DNA of 64,000 bases from JARRQJ01 sp037381915 (GTDB lineage Bacteria > Pseudomonadota > Gammaproteobacteria > DRLM01), in NCBI GenBank assembly GCA_037381915.1, contig JARRQJ010000028.1, positions 1-64,000 of the forward strand, in the 5' to 3' direction. A program made the translations under genes and the position numbers. The notes under the pieces were generated by a model, which worked only from the letters and a program-made list of their open reading frames with translations, ran no database searches and was not told the origin of the DNA. Shown in pieces: positions 42,803 through 51,710 of the stretch (positions within the stretch are counted from its first letter, which is position 1; each line of letters opens with the position of its first letter).

Positions 42803-45800
42803 ATGTCCCGTTTGACGATCCTTATCTGCACTCATAATCGCGCGGCATTGCTGGAAAAAACACTCGCTTCATTGAACGCGGCTCAACCGCCAAACCATTG
42901 GGAAGTTAATATTCTCGTCGCCGCCAATGCCTGCAGCGATGGGACCCCCGCTTTTCTGGACCGGTACCGGCGGCAGGCCGAGAAACGAGGATGGCTGCCC
43001 CTTTCCTGGTTTGCGGAACCGACCCCAGGCAAATCCTTCGCGATAAACGCCGCAATCTCACGACTCAAGTCCAGTGATATTGTTACCTTTGTGGATGATG
43101 ATCACCGCGTTGACAATCAATATCTTGTGGCAGTGTGCAATGCCGCGGACACCTATCCGGATATCTCCATGTTTTGCGGGCGCATCCTCCCGGATTGGGA
43201 TGGCACGGAGCCTCATTGGGTACATGATACAGGTCCGTATCGGATCTATCCCTTACCTATTCCACGTCAAGATCTTGGCCCGTCGCCCAGGCACGTCACT
43301 GCTGACAGGGGTCCGCTACCGGGTGGTGGAAATTTATTCCTGCGCGCGGGCATCTTCGCTCGGGTAGGCGGTTTTTCTACCGATCTTGGCCCCAAGGGGC
43401 ACGACCTGGGCGGCGGGGAAGACAGCGCGTTTATTCTCAATGCACTCAATAAAGGTGAAACTCTTCAGTACGTACCCCAGGTGCTTCAGCACCACTACGT
43501 CGATCACGAAAGGCTGCGCATCTTCTATCTTGCCCGCAAGGCCTATCAACGCTCACGTTCTATCTCAATTGTCCATCAGGAACGACATCGCGTACCGCTC
43601 TACATGTGGCGCAAGCTAGCGGAATATGGACTACGGGCGATATTTCCACTCAGCTGGCCACATATGCGCTTTTACCTCATGCGGGTAGCATCAACCCTCG
43701 GTGAGATTCGAGGGCTAAGCGCAGCGGCGCGCCGCGCCGCGCGTGAACAACCTAAACGTCCGAAACGATCATTGGCATATCCCATGGCCTTCGCGGCCTT
43801 CACAGCTGCGGGGCTATTCGGGCTTATCATAGCAACGTCCCGGGAAGCGTTTAATTCGGGCTTCATTGGCACGCTGGCTGTCGCCGGCACGCTGACTCTT
43901 GGGCTGTTAGCCAAATCCATTGTGGATTTTTCACTGACCGGACCACAAATACGTGGCGAGATTCTCGCGAATTTCGGCCGCTATTCGCTGATGGCCTTTT
44001 GCCGCCTGAGCTCTTTTGCCTTTCTCATACTGTATGTCCAAGCAGCAACAGGGGCGCTCGTATATGGCATGTTGAGTTACATTTTTCATTTTCCCTTTAC
44101 TGGACTCGGCGCAGCGCTAGCGGCACTTGGGGCAATTATCTTCATCTCCGGATTGCAGTTCTTGCGCCATCTGCTCTATCTTCCAGCTAGTCTGGCGGCT
44201 TCATCCCACTATCGATTGAGCAGACTTTACCCTCTATGGGGACTGCTTTCTCCACAACGCCTGCAACTCGCGGGGTGGTTGCCGGCTCTCGTTATTGCCG
44301 GGCTTGCTCTCTGGACGTTAATATCTCTCATTAAAGGCGGCGAATACAGCGGAGCTGCTTCTACGTCCGCATTTATGGCAGCAGCCGCCACTCTCTATGT
44401 CTGGCTTCAGCTTCGCGTCAACCCTCTGCCACGCCGCGCAATACACACAAATAGTCGCCCGAATGTACTCATGATCGGCTCCGACACCTTACGCGCGGAC
44501 CGCATTGACCAATCGCACACCCCCTTTCTGTACGAACTGGCAAAACGAGGGACGCGTTTCACTCATTGCTATGTTCCTTGCGCCCGAACCGCTCCCAGTC
44601 TGATTTCACTGCTCACCGGCACGTGGCCCACGACACACGGCGTGCGTGATAATTTTGTTGCTAGCGCAAAAACCCGCCTGCCCGTGCCTAGTCTGCCAAA
44701 AGTACTAAGAGATCATGGATATGTGACCTCGGCACTTTCAGATTGGTGCGGCGCAGATATGGGGAAATTCTCGTTCGGATTCGATTTCGTGGATCTCCCC
44801 GAGGATCAGTGGAATTTGCGATTCCTAATTCGTCAGGGCCCCAAGGACTTACGCTTATTCCTTTCCCTATTTACCCACAACGCCTTCGGCAAACATTTCC
44901 TCCCCGAAATTCATTATCTCGGGGGTATCCCCTTGACGGATGAGCTGGGAAGCGAGGCTTGTGGTCAAATAAATTATTTCGCCAACCAGGATAATCCTTT
45001 CCTGCTCAATTTATTTTTTTCAACGACCCACCCTCCCTTTGGCTCGGAGTATCCCTACTACACAATGTATTCCAGTCCCGACTACGCGGGCGAGTCTAAA
45101 TTCGCCATGGCACGCCTCACCGATCCATGGGAAATTATTCGTCGCCAGGCAGAACCTCGCGAAGCTTTTGACCTAGATCAAATTATTCACCTGTATGACG
45201 GCTGCGTTCGCCGCTTCGATGATGAAGTCCGGCGTATCGTCACCCATTTAGAGGAATGTGGGATCGGCGACAATACCCTGCTCGTGATTTATGCGGACCA
45301 TGGAACGGAGTTCTTTGAGCACGACACCTGGGGGCAAGGCAATTCGGCATTCTCAGACCATTCCGCGCGCATCCCTCTAATCATCGTAGATCCACGTCTG
45401 CAAGGGGGGCAGGAGGTAGACGATATCGTACGCAGTATTGATGTCATGCCTACTCTCCTCGAGCTTTTGGGTATTCAGCCAGCACCACAGGAGGATGGTG
45501 TCTCCCTCGCTTCGTATTTACGCGAACGTAATGCTGCGCTGGATCTGGCTGCCTACAACGAAACCGGAATTTGGCTGACAGCGCCGCCCAACATGCCAGT
45601 CGACCACTTGCACTATCCCGATCTACTCGAATTGCTTGAAGTGCCAGACAAGGTCACAGGCACGCTGGCAATCAAACCCGAATATCGTGATATCGTTGTG
45701 GCCGCTAAAGACCGCATGCTGAGAAAGGGACGGTGGAAACTGGTTTATCAACCTCTGACCAGCGGCTTTAGGCTGTTGTTGTTCGACACCGTTTCCGACC

Positions 45801-45928
45801 CGCTTTGCGGTACCGACCTGGCAAACGAACAGCCCGATGTTGTGCAGGAATTGTGGAGAGTGATGCATTGCTGGATCGATGCCGACCGTCTCGAGACTGC
45901 AACCGCAACACCGTCGACCGATGAATAG
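42803..45928 (+). CDS. GT2 glycosyltransferase - membrane domain - alkaline-phosphatase-fold (sulfatase-like) fusion
   Basis: The 1041-residue protein is a three-part fusion. Residues 1-300 form a GT2 transferase (LTILICTHNRAALLEKTLASL, VAANACSDGT, VDDDH at 97-101, GGGEDSAFIL). About 340-540 hold six or so hydrophobic segments. From 554 there is an alkaline-phosphatase-superfamily domain: NVLMIGSDTLRAD (metal Asp561), CARTAPSLISLLTG (593-606), YADHGTEFFEHD (metal Asp832, His833) and DHSARIPLII. In true sulfatases the nucleophile is Cys in CxPSR; here that position is Thr596 (TAPSL) and the Arg is Leu. A phospho-group transferase (phosphoethanolamine or phosphoglycerol type) or another activity is therefore more likely than a sulfatase. 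ATG 42803 matches the GT2 family start. Confidence 0.85.
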   Translation: MSRLTILICTHNRAALLEKTLASLNAAQPPNHWEVNILVAANACSDGTPAFLDRYRRQAEKRGWLPLSWFAEPTPGKSFAINAAISRLKSSDIVTFVDDDHRVDNQYLVAVCNAADTYPDISMFCGRILPDWDGTEPHWVHDTGPYRIYPLPIPRQDLGPSPRHVTADRGPLPGGGNLFLRAGIFARVGGFSTDLGPKGHDLGGGEDSAFILNALNKGETLQYVPQVLQHHYVDHERLRIFYLARKAYQRSRSISIVHQERHRVPLYMWRKLAEYGLRAIFPLSWPHMRFYLMRVASTLGEIRGLSAAARRAAREQPKRPKRSLAYPMAFAAFTAAGLFGLIIATSREAFNSGFIGTLAVAGTLTLGLLAKSIVDFSLTGPQIRGEILANFGRYSLMAFCRLSSFAFLILYVQAATGALVYGMLSYIFHFPFTGLGAALAALGAIIFISGLQFLRHLLYLPASLAASSHYRLSRLYPLWGLLSPQRLQLAGWLPALVIAGLALWTLISLIKGGEYSGAASTSAFMAAAATLYVWLQLRVNPLPRRAIHTNSRPNVLMIGSDTLRADRIDQSHTPFLYELAKRGTRFTHCYVPCARTAPSLISLLTGTWPTTHGVRDNFVASAKTRLPVPSLPKVLRDHGYVTSALSDWCGADMGKFSFGFDFVDLPEDQWNLRFLIRQGPKDLRLFLSLFTHNAFGKHFLPEIHYLGGIPLTDELGSEACGQINYFANQDNPFLLNLFFSTTHPPFGSEYPYYTMYSSPDYAGESKFAMARLTDPWEIIRRQAEPREAFDLDQIIHLYDGCVRRFDDEVRRIVTHLEECGIGDNTLLVIYADHGTEFFEHDTWGQGNSAFSDHSARIPLIIVDPRLQGGQEVDDIVRSIDVMPTLLELLGIQPAPQEDGVSLASYLRERNAALDLAAYNETGIWLTAPPNMPVDHLHYPDLLELLEVPDKVTGTLAIKPEYRDIVVAAKDRMLRKGRWKLVYQPLTSGFRLLLFDTVSDPLCGTDLANEQPDVVQELWRVMHCWIDADRLETATATPSTDE

Positions 45929-45949
45929 AGCGCAAGACTGAAAGCCGAT

Positions 45950-47047
45950 ATGAATCAGCGTCCCCGCATCTGTTTCCTGACCGGAAGTGCCGCCGACTGG
46001 GGCGGTGCCAGCCGGGTCCTCTACACGACACTGCGGAGCATTGACCTGTCCCGTATCGATCCACTGATATTACTGTCGGGTACAGGGCCTATCCAAAATG
46101 AGTTCGAGGCAAAGGGAATACGCTGCCGGATATGGGGACCACTAACCGAACCCACCGACAAAATTATCTATCTCCGAGCATTGTTCCGGAGTTTATACAT
46201 GCTGCGTAGCGAACGCATCGCAGCGATGCACGTCAATCACCGTTTCTGGCGCCCCGCCGAAGTACTGGCGGCACTCCTGCTGAGGATACCGGTGCTGGTG
46301 CACTTCCATGTCGTCAATAGTCAGGAAGGCTCATTCATGAGGTATTGCCGTGCCGCGATTTGCGTGTCGCGATACGTGGCGAACCATTCGCTGCCCGCTG
46401 CACTGAAAAAGGAGGTGATATACAACCCGGTGGACAGTGTGCGCTTCGCACCCAAGGCCGATAAACGCGTCCAATGGGGCTTCGCGCCGCATCATGTTGT
46501 CATCGCCTTTATCGGACAGATTCGTGATATCAAGGGGGTGCAGGACTTCATCGCCATGGCACGGCGCTTACCTCAGACTCATGTGCGGTTCCTGATTGCT
46601 GGCGAATGCCGGGATCCGACTATATACCCCGGCTCGTTCAGCATCGAGGACTTGCGGAAGATGATCGGCGGGGACGCCCGCATTCGCTTCATCGGCTACG
46701 TGACCAATGTCGAGGATGTATATAACAGTGCCGATATCATTGTGGTGCCTTCGCGCTGGCAAGAGCCCTTGGGCTTGATTAACCTGGAAGCCGGCGCGTG
46801 TGGCAAGCCGGTAGTGGCAACGCGGGTCGGCGGCATCCCGGAGATCGTCCGAGAAGGTGTAAATGGCTTTCTAATTGACGCGCAAGATATTGAGCAGCTG
46901 ACTGCAAAAGTGAATCAACTGATCGGGGATCCCGAGTTACGCCGGCGGCTGGGAGAAGGGGGGTGCCAACTTGTCGAAAACGATTTCAAGCTGCGCCCTA
47001 TCCGCGACTTCGAAAACTTACTCTTGGATTATGTAAGCTCTGATTAA
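45950..47047 (+). CDS. GT4 glycosyltransferase with element-derived C-terminus
   Basis: The 365-residue retaining transferase has a GT-B fold: N-terminal ICFLTGSAADWGGASRVL, phosphate-site FIGQIRDIKGVQDFI near residue 190, and the donor-site PSRWQEPLGLINLEAGACGKPVVATRVGGIPEIV near 270 (E-x7-E type). It is the last gene of the plus-strand run. Its last four codons (GTA AGC TCT GAT) and stop (47045-47047) lie inside miniature element copy D. Without the insert the frame would end GTT TCA TAA after the same tyrosine, two residues shorter. Confidence 0.9.
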   Translation: MNQRPRICFLTGSAADWGGASRVLYTTLRSIDLSRIDPLILLSGTGPIQNEFEAKGIRCRIWGPLTEPTDKIIYLRALFRSLYMLRSERIAAMHVNHRFWRPAEVLAALLLRIPVLVHFHVVNSQEGSFMRYCRAAICVSRYVANHSLPAALKKEVIYNPVDSVRFAPKADKRVQWGFAPHHVVIAFIGQIRDIKGVQDFIAMARRLPQTHVRFLIAGECRDPTIYPGSFSIEDLRKMIGGDARIRFIGYVTNVEDVYNSADIIVVPSRWQEPLGLINLEAGACGKPVVATRVGGIPEIVREGVNGFLIDAQDIEQLTAKVNQLIGDPELRRRLGEGGCQLVENDFKLRPIRDFENLLLDYVSSD

Positions 47048-47181
47048 TTCGTCCCTTCCCCCTCAGGGGGAAGGACAGGATGGGGGGGTTATTTACTGAT
47101 TGAATGTATTGTAGCCTTTCAAAACCCCATCCCCTCCCCAGCCCTCCCCTTGAAGGGGAGGGTGAATAAATCAGGGGTTCC
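47033..47181 (+). mobile_element. Miniature inverted-repeat element, copy D (149 bp, internally deleted)
   Basis: It is flanked by TTAT duplicates at 47029-47032 and 47182-47185. The left end reads GTAAGCTCTGATTAATTCG. The right end, read inward, begins GGAACCCCTGATTTATTC. It lacks the central 80 or so bases (GGTCCACTGGACC hairpin and GGTGCAC stem) found in copies A-C, so ends alone may suffice for movement. It provides the stop codon of the GT4 gene. Confidence 0.88.
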
Positions 47182-47390
47182 TTATGTTTCATAAGTGCGG
47201 TCTGCCGGCAACGCAGCGCCAACCGTATTCTTTCAAAAACATCGAGAGTAGCGGCAATGACTCAAGCACACCGCCGCAACGTAATGCCCGTTGTACCAAC
47301 CGGCCTGATCAAACGGAGACCCCTTTGCAGGGGCTGGACCCCGGATTTCGCAGCCCTATTTTCATCGCCAAACCCACATGCCATCGTCGC

Positions 47391-48173
47391 TCATTCCGGC
47401 GGACAAAAGCGGCACCACGGATTAGTGGGACTGCCTATTTTTGGCTTAGGTGACTGGTCGGCCGGTGCTTGCTGTAGGGAAGATTCTTCACCTGAAGCGG
47501 GTTGATTAGTTGTACTTTCTATAGCCGCATCTTTTTTATCGGCAGAAGCATCCTTCTTTACTGAGCTTTCGTCTGCTTTGCTGCTTGTAACAACGGGAGT
47601 AGGTGGCGTCGTGCCGCCAAGCTTTTTGAAGCGCCGCAACAGCCCCTTTGAGTTAGGAACATACTTAAGTCCCTCCTTGACCACGCTCAGGGCCTTCTTA
47701 TGGTCTCCCACCTGGATGTAATAATCGCTAAGCGCATAATAGGCCGGAACATATTTCGGCTGTATCGCCATTGCCCCCGTGAAATTTTCAAGCGCTTTCC
47801 CGGCTGATGCTCCCGCTATTCCACCTTGGCGTAACAACGCTCTGCCCAGTTTTACCTGGGCCTCGGGCTTTAACGGGCATTTGTTATCCCAATTTCCGTC
47901 CAGGACACTTCCGAAGGCGGCCACGGCACGCTCCAGCCAATAACGGCTTTCGACCGGATTCTGGAACTGATACTTATCCACACGAATCAAGGCTTTGAGA
48001 GCAGCACAGTAATGATTTAGAGCATGACAGGCTTTGCCAAGACTCTTGTTAGGCGATGAACAATACGGCGGCATCATGGCCAGCTCTTCCTTGGTGGCAG
48101 GGAAGGCCTGCAGCGCCACAGCAGGCGCTTGAAACATCAACAAAGTTAACAATGTTAAAAAGCGACGCGACAT
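47391..48173 (-). CDS. Secreted TPR protein with C-terminal CRFC tail
   Basis: The 260-residue precursor has a signal peptide (hydrophobic 5-20, ending AVALQA). The mature part contains Cys pairs (PPYCSSPN, GKACHALNHYC, WDNKCPL) and TPR-like helices (KALENFTGAMAIQPKYVPAYYALSDYY and ALSVVKEGLKYVPNSKGLLRRF), then a low-complexity linker rich in Ser, Lys, Asp and Pro. It ends NPWCRFCPPE: a CxxC at the very C-terminus is unusual and looks like a conserved tag rather than chance. A strong GGAGG ribosome site precedes the ATG. It probably acts in the periplasm or outer membrane; its role is unknown. Confidence 0.75.
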   Translation of the reverse strand: MSRRFLTLLTLLMFQAPAVALQAFPATKEELAMMPPYCSSPNKSLGKACHALNHYCAALKALIRVDKYQFQNPVESRYWLERAVAAFGSVLDGNWDNKCPLKPEAQVKLGRALLRQGGIAGASAGKALENFTGAMAIQPKYVPAYYALSDYYIQVGDHKKALSVVKEGLKYVPNSKGLLRRFKKLGGTTPPTPVVTSSKADESSVKKDASADKKDAAIESTTNQPASGEESSLQQAPADQSPKPKIGSPTNPWCRFCPPE

Positions 48174-48358
48174 AAATTGTCCTCCTTCCTAACACCGACC
48201 ATCATTAACAACTACCACAGGCGAGGCAGCTGCGCACCCATCCGTCAAGATCGCCGGCATCCGCGATCTCAACCGCTATTCCGATTGAAGATCCTGTATG
48301 GAACACTGATCTCAGGCGATCAGGTCGGACATAAGTTTTTTGTCCGCAAAGACCTGCA

Positions 48359-49516
48359 TTACATCCGCTTGATCATCGCCATGGTCTTTGCCGCTATCGC
48401 TTCCCAGGAAAACTGTTTCTGTGCGCGCAGATATCCATTTTGTCCCAATTTCGCCGAAAATTCACGATCACCAAGGATACGGATGAGAGCTTCGGCAACC
48501 TGGCGTTCCGAACTCCCGTCTATTCTGAGCCCTGTAGTATTGTCCACGACTGCCGCACCGGTACCACCAGACCTTCCCGCCAAGACAGGTTTGCCGCATG
48601 CCGCCGCCTCCAAAAATACCATACCGAAACCCTCGGTATCACCGTCGATTTCGCGATTCGGCATCGCGAACACATCAGCCACATTATACCAGCGCGGCAG
48701 GTCGTCCGTAGGGACGTGTCCCAGGAGATGAACCCGCTCCGCCACACCGCAATCCGAGGCGAGCCTGCGCAAATATGCGTCATCTTCGCCGATACCGATA
48801 ATCACGTAATGGGCATCAATACCGCAGGCGACTAATGCCGGCAACACTTTCACTATCTGATCGAAACCCTTGCGCCGACTCAAACGCCCCACCGAAAGTA
48901 TAACACGTTGTTTTTCAGTAATTTCTAGGCGCTTACGCAGATCAACGCTGGGCAACCCCGCACGAAAGCGATCAACATCTACGCCAGGTGATATCAGCAC
49001 GATACATGCCGGTTCGATACCTAATTTAATCAATTCATTACGGGTGAAATCGCTGTTCGCCACCACCTGATCCGCATGTCGATAGGCGAATATCATGGCC
49101 TTGCGCTTAGCCGGCTGACGCCAGGTTGTTATTTCCTCGCCGTGAGCATAGATGACAATCGGACGACGGATCAATCGGGCCACGGCCCATCCTACCAAGC
49201 CCTCCGGTAATACCCGCCCGGCGTGCACGGCTTCGAATCGATGGTGCAGTGCCAAACCCAACGATGCGGTAAACAACTTCGCGTAAATGCCCAACGACTC
49301 CGGACGCAACCACCAGCGCCGCCGCAATGAAATCCGGTGAATACTGTTAGGATGTCCGGCATCATGGTCTTGCGCACCGGGGACGTCGGCGGTCACGACA
49401 TGCATCTCTTTCCCACCGAGCCTTCGGTAGACCTCGTCGAACCACACGGCAGTACCGCCTTTGGTGGGCAAAAACAACTCGGTGATGATAAGCAGTGGAT
49501 GTTTATTGTCCGCCAT
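48359..49516 (-). CDS. GT4 glycosyltransferase
   Basis: The 385-residue transferase shows IITELFLPTKGGTAVWFDEVYRRL (acceptor domain), ILSVGRLSRRKGFDQIVKVLPAL (donor-phosphate site near residue 200) and PNREIDGDTEGFGMVFLEAAACGKPVLAGRSGG (donor Glu motif near 285), as in retaining GT-B enzymes of group 4. ATG 49516 gives the family-like start; a GTG four codons earlier is possible. The gene is followed by a 185-base gap to the TPR gene. It is 18 bases downstream of the GT2 gene, so they are one transcript. Confidence 0.9.
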   Translation of the reverse strand: MADNKHPLLIITELFLPTKGGTAVWFDEVYRRLGGKEMHVVTADVPGAQDHDAGHPNSIHRISLRRRWWLRPESLGIYAKLFTASLGLALHHRFEAVHAGRVLPEGLVGWAVARLIRRPIVIYAHGEEITTWRQPAKRKAMIFAYRHADQVVANSDFTRNELIKLGIEPACIVLISPGVDVDRFRAGLPSVDLRKRLEITEKQRVILSVGRLSRRKGFDQIVKVLPALVACGIDAHYVIIGIGEDDAYLRRLASDCGVAERVHLLGHVPTDDLPRWYNVADVFAMPNREIDGDTEGFGMVFLEAAACGKPVLAGRSGGTGAAVVDNTTGLRIDGSSERQVAEALIRILGDREFSAKLGQNGYLRAQKQFSWEAIAAKTMAMIKRM

Positions 49517-49534
49517 TGATAATCCCACTCACGA

Positions 49535-50476
49535 CTAGCCGCGCAAAATCGAAGCCAGGTCTTTCAGGCTCTGTAACCCCGGTTTTGTCCATAGGAGCGG
49601 CGAGATGGCGCTTAGCGCTTCCAACTTACGCCCTTGGCGTAGCAGGACATAACTCAAATCAAGCCTGGCATGGCGCAAGGCCCCAAGCAAACCCTTGCGT
49701 ATCGTTGCCGGCGCACTTACCAGTTGCGGCCGCAGCAGACTCAACGCTTGTAATGTCTGGCGCTGAGCGCGCAGAGGGTCGGAACGGGTAGCGCTGGTGC
49801 CATGGATAAGATACACCGCCATCGGTTGGCAAATAACGCCGACCCGGCGACTACGGGCAACCAGGCGAATGAGCAGATTCACGTCTTCGCACACGGCAAT
49901 CCCCTCGGGATAACCGCCCAGCTCCAAAAAAGTATCGCGACGCAGACTTAAGGTATGGGTGTCGCCGAAGTGCTGCTCCACGAAGAGCCCCAACAGTTCA
50001 CCCTCCATGACCACTTCGTCGCCACCACCATTAGCCAATTGCAAAAGCGCCTGGCCGGCAACTGTTTTTTCCATGGAACGACCGATGAGACTGCCGTCCG
50101 ACCGACGGTACTCAAAATCACCCGTGAGAAAGTCCAGGCCAGGGTCACGCCGTATCCAATCGGCATGCCAACGTAAACGCTCGGGATAATACCAGTCGTC
50201 GGCATCCAGGAAGGCCAACCATTCCCCTCTAGCGATACGTGCCCCTGCATTGCGGGCGGCGGATACACCCGCATTGTTTTGATGAAAGTAGCGCACCGAT
50301 TCTCCATAGCGTTGCGCGACGGTGGCGGTGTTATCGGTTGAACCGTCATCGACAATCATGATTTCCAAGGGAGGATAACTTTGCGCCAGCACCGAATCGA
50401 TGGCGCGTGCCAAAGTGGCGCCACCATTGTAAACCGCAATAATTACTGAAAAATCAGGGCTGCTCTTCACCGCCAC
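49535..50476 (-). CDS. GT2 glycosyltransferase
   Basis: The 313-residue protein carries DFSVIIAVYNGGATLARAIDSV, MIVDDGSTDNTA, GVSAARNAGARIARGEWLAF and the metal site LDADDWYYPERL. CEDVNLLIRLVAR occurs near residue 205 on the acceptor side. The C-terminal 80 residues are helical and basic. The start is GTG at 50476 (GAGGTG upstream). It follows the deacetylase-like gene within 1 base, so translation is coupled. Donor sugar unknown. Confidence 0.9.
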   Translation of the reverse strand: MAVKSSPDFSVIIAVYNGGATLARAIDSVLAQSYPPLEIMIVDDGSTDNTATVAQRYGESVRYFHQNNAGVSAARNAGARIARGEWLAFLDADDWYYPERLRWHADWIRRDPGLDFLTGDFEYRRSDGSLIGRSMEKTVAGQALLQLANGGGDEVVMEGELLGLFVEQHFGDTHTLSLRRDTFLELGGYPEGIAVCEDVNLLIRLVARSRRVGVICQPMAVYLIHGTSATRSDPLRAQRQTLQALSLLRPQLVSAPATIRKGLLGALRHARLDLSYVLLRQGRKLEALSAISPLLWTKPGLQSLKDLASILRG

Positions 50477-50477
50477 C

Positions 50478-51710
50478 TCACACCTTCATCGGGGATGGAT
50501 GCTCGGTTACAACGGTACAACGCCGCAATAACATGAAGAACACGGCCAAGCCCGTATAGCGAGCCATGCGCCACACACGTGTTTCCTCGCGCACCCGCCA
50601 ACACCATGCCTGCAACCTACGGCGTATTCCAGACTCGAACAATGCCGCTTCCCCATCGGCCATAGCCTTGGCCAGCATCTCCGTATTCATGAATACAAGG
50701 TTGGGATAACGATGCAGCGCCCCTTCTATGACCCGTGCCAATTCCGCATAGGATCGCTCCGCCACTGTCGGATCATCGATGAAATTGAAGCGATGCATTT
50801 CCAATAATGTCGGTCGGCCACAGCGAGCCTTGATCTTCAGGGCCGTCCAGGCCCGCTCGGCACGATGACCTTTGGCTGGTTCAAAATAATCATCCCGCAC
50901 CAAATAAACAAGTCCTTGAGCATTGCGCATGCCATTGCGAATGCTCGCGCCGGAAGCGATCAGATCACCTCGCGCGTCGCGCCCTGTATAGCATGTCCCC
51001 GGGGTGACGACTGTGCGTACACCGTTATTGGCCCAGGCACGCTCTACATCCTGCGACCATACAAAGGTCGGTGGCACCACCACTGAAGGCCTATAGCCGA
51101 ACACCTGCGCGAAGCAAGTCACCTCGTCATTAACCGCCGACTCAATTTGCGGCCACGAGTGGGCTTGCGAGGGCAGTACCGATGCATCGATCCAACGGCT
51201 CTGTAACGATGCGGGCAAGGCCTCGGTGCGCGGGTAGTCGCTCTTCAGCCACGACGCCAATACATCATTGGCTTTTGCCGCAGTCATCAAGGCCGGCGGC
51301 CAATAATGCTCCATCCCGTGGAGCTGCACCGAAAAAACGCCATGATCCATACCTTGCTGAATGACATCACGCATTTCGGCAAAACGCGCATCAGCAAGGG
51401 TTAAAGCGATGTATCGTGCACCGCCCTGCTCTCGCATCCGCCGCTGATCGGGGATCGCCAAGACTATCCCCAACGTCGTGACGGGATGGTGGCCCTGCGC
51501 GTCGCGATATCTATTTAAGATATCCGCAAGCCGCTGAAGACGCTGCGAATGAACGGATTCCCCCGGGCCCCAATCGTCACTCTCAAAAATAAGCACCGGG
51601 CGCCGCAATACCGGTTCCAGCCACAATTCCCGCATGACGGCACCATGCCGCCAGAGGAGCAAAAGCGTTGTCAGCAGCAACCAAGCCGCCAAGATACCGA
51701 GGATAATCAT
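50478..51710 (-). CDS. Membrane-anchored polysaccharide-deacetylase-like protein
   Basis: The 410-residue protein has one N-terminal hydrophobic segment (residues 1-20), followed by a predicted (beta/alpha) barrel. RRPVLIFESDDWGPGES has Asp45-Asp46 and SVQLHGMEHYW has His131 and His135; together these match the Asp plus HxxxH metal triad of NodB-fold deacetylases. The usual TFDDG surroundings are absent, so it is a divergent member. A second hydrophobic patch near the end (YTGLAVFFMLLRR) may give another membrane contact. Its start overlaps the sulfotransferase remnant's stop (ATGA). It may edit the polysaccharide at the membrane. Confidence 0.6.
   Translation of the reverse strand: MIILGILAAWLLLTTLLLLWRHGAVMRELWLEPVLRRPVLIFESDDWGPGESVHSQRLQRLADILNRYRDAQGHHPVTTLGIVLAIPDQRRMREQGGARYIALTLADARFAEMRDVIQQGMDHGVFSVQLHGMEHYWPPALMTAAKANDVLASWLKSDYPRTEALPASLQSRWIDASVLPSQAHSWPQIESAVNDEVTCFAQVFGYRPSVVVPPTFVWSQDVERAWANNGVRTVVTPGTCYTGRDARGDLIASGASIRNGMRNAQGLVYLVRDDYFEPAKGHRAERAWTALKIKARCGRPTLLEMHRFNFIDDPTVAERSYAELARVIEGALHRYPNLVFMNTEMLAKAMADGEAALFESGIRRRLQAWCWRVREETRVWRMARYTGLAVFFMLLRRCTVVTEHPSPMKV

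Noticed and set aside
44575..44625. Classical FGly sulfatase assignment for the fusion protein
   Set aside because: The Cys lies three residues before the nucleophile position and CxPSR is not present.
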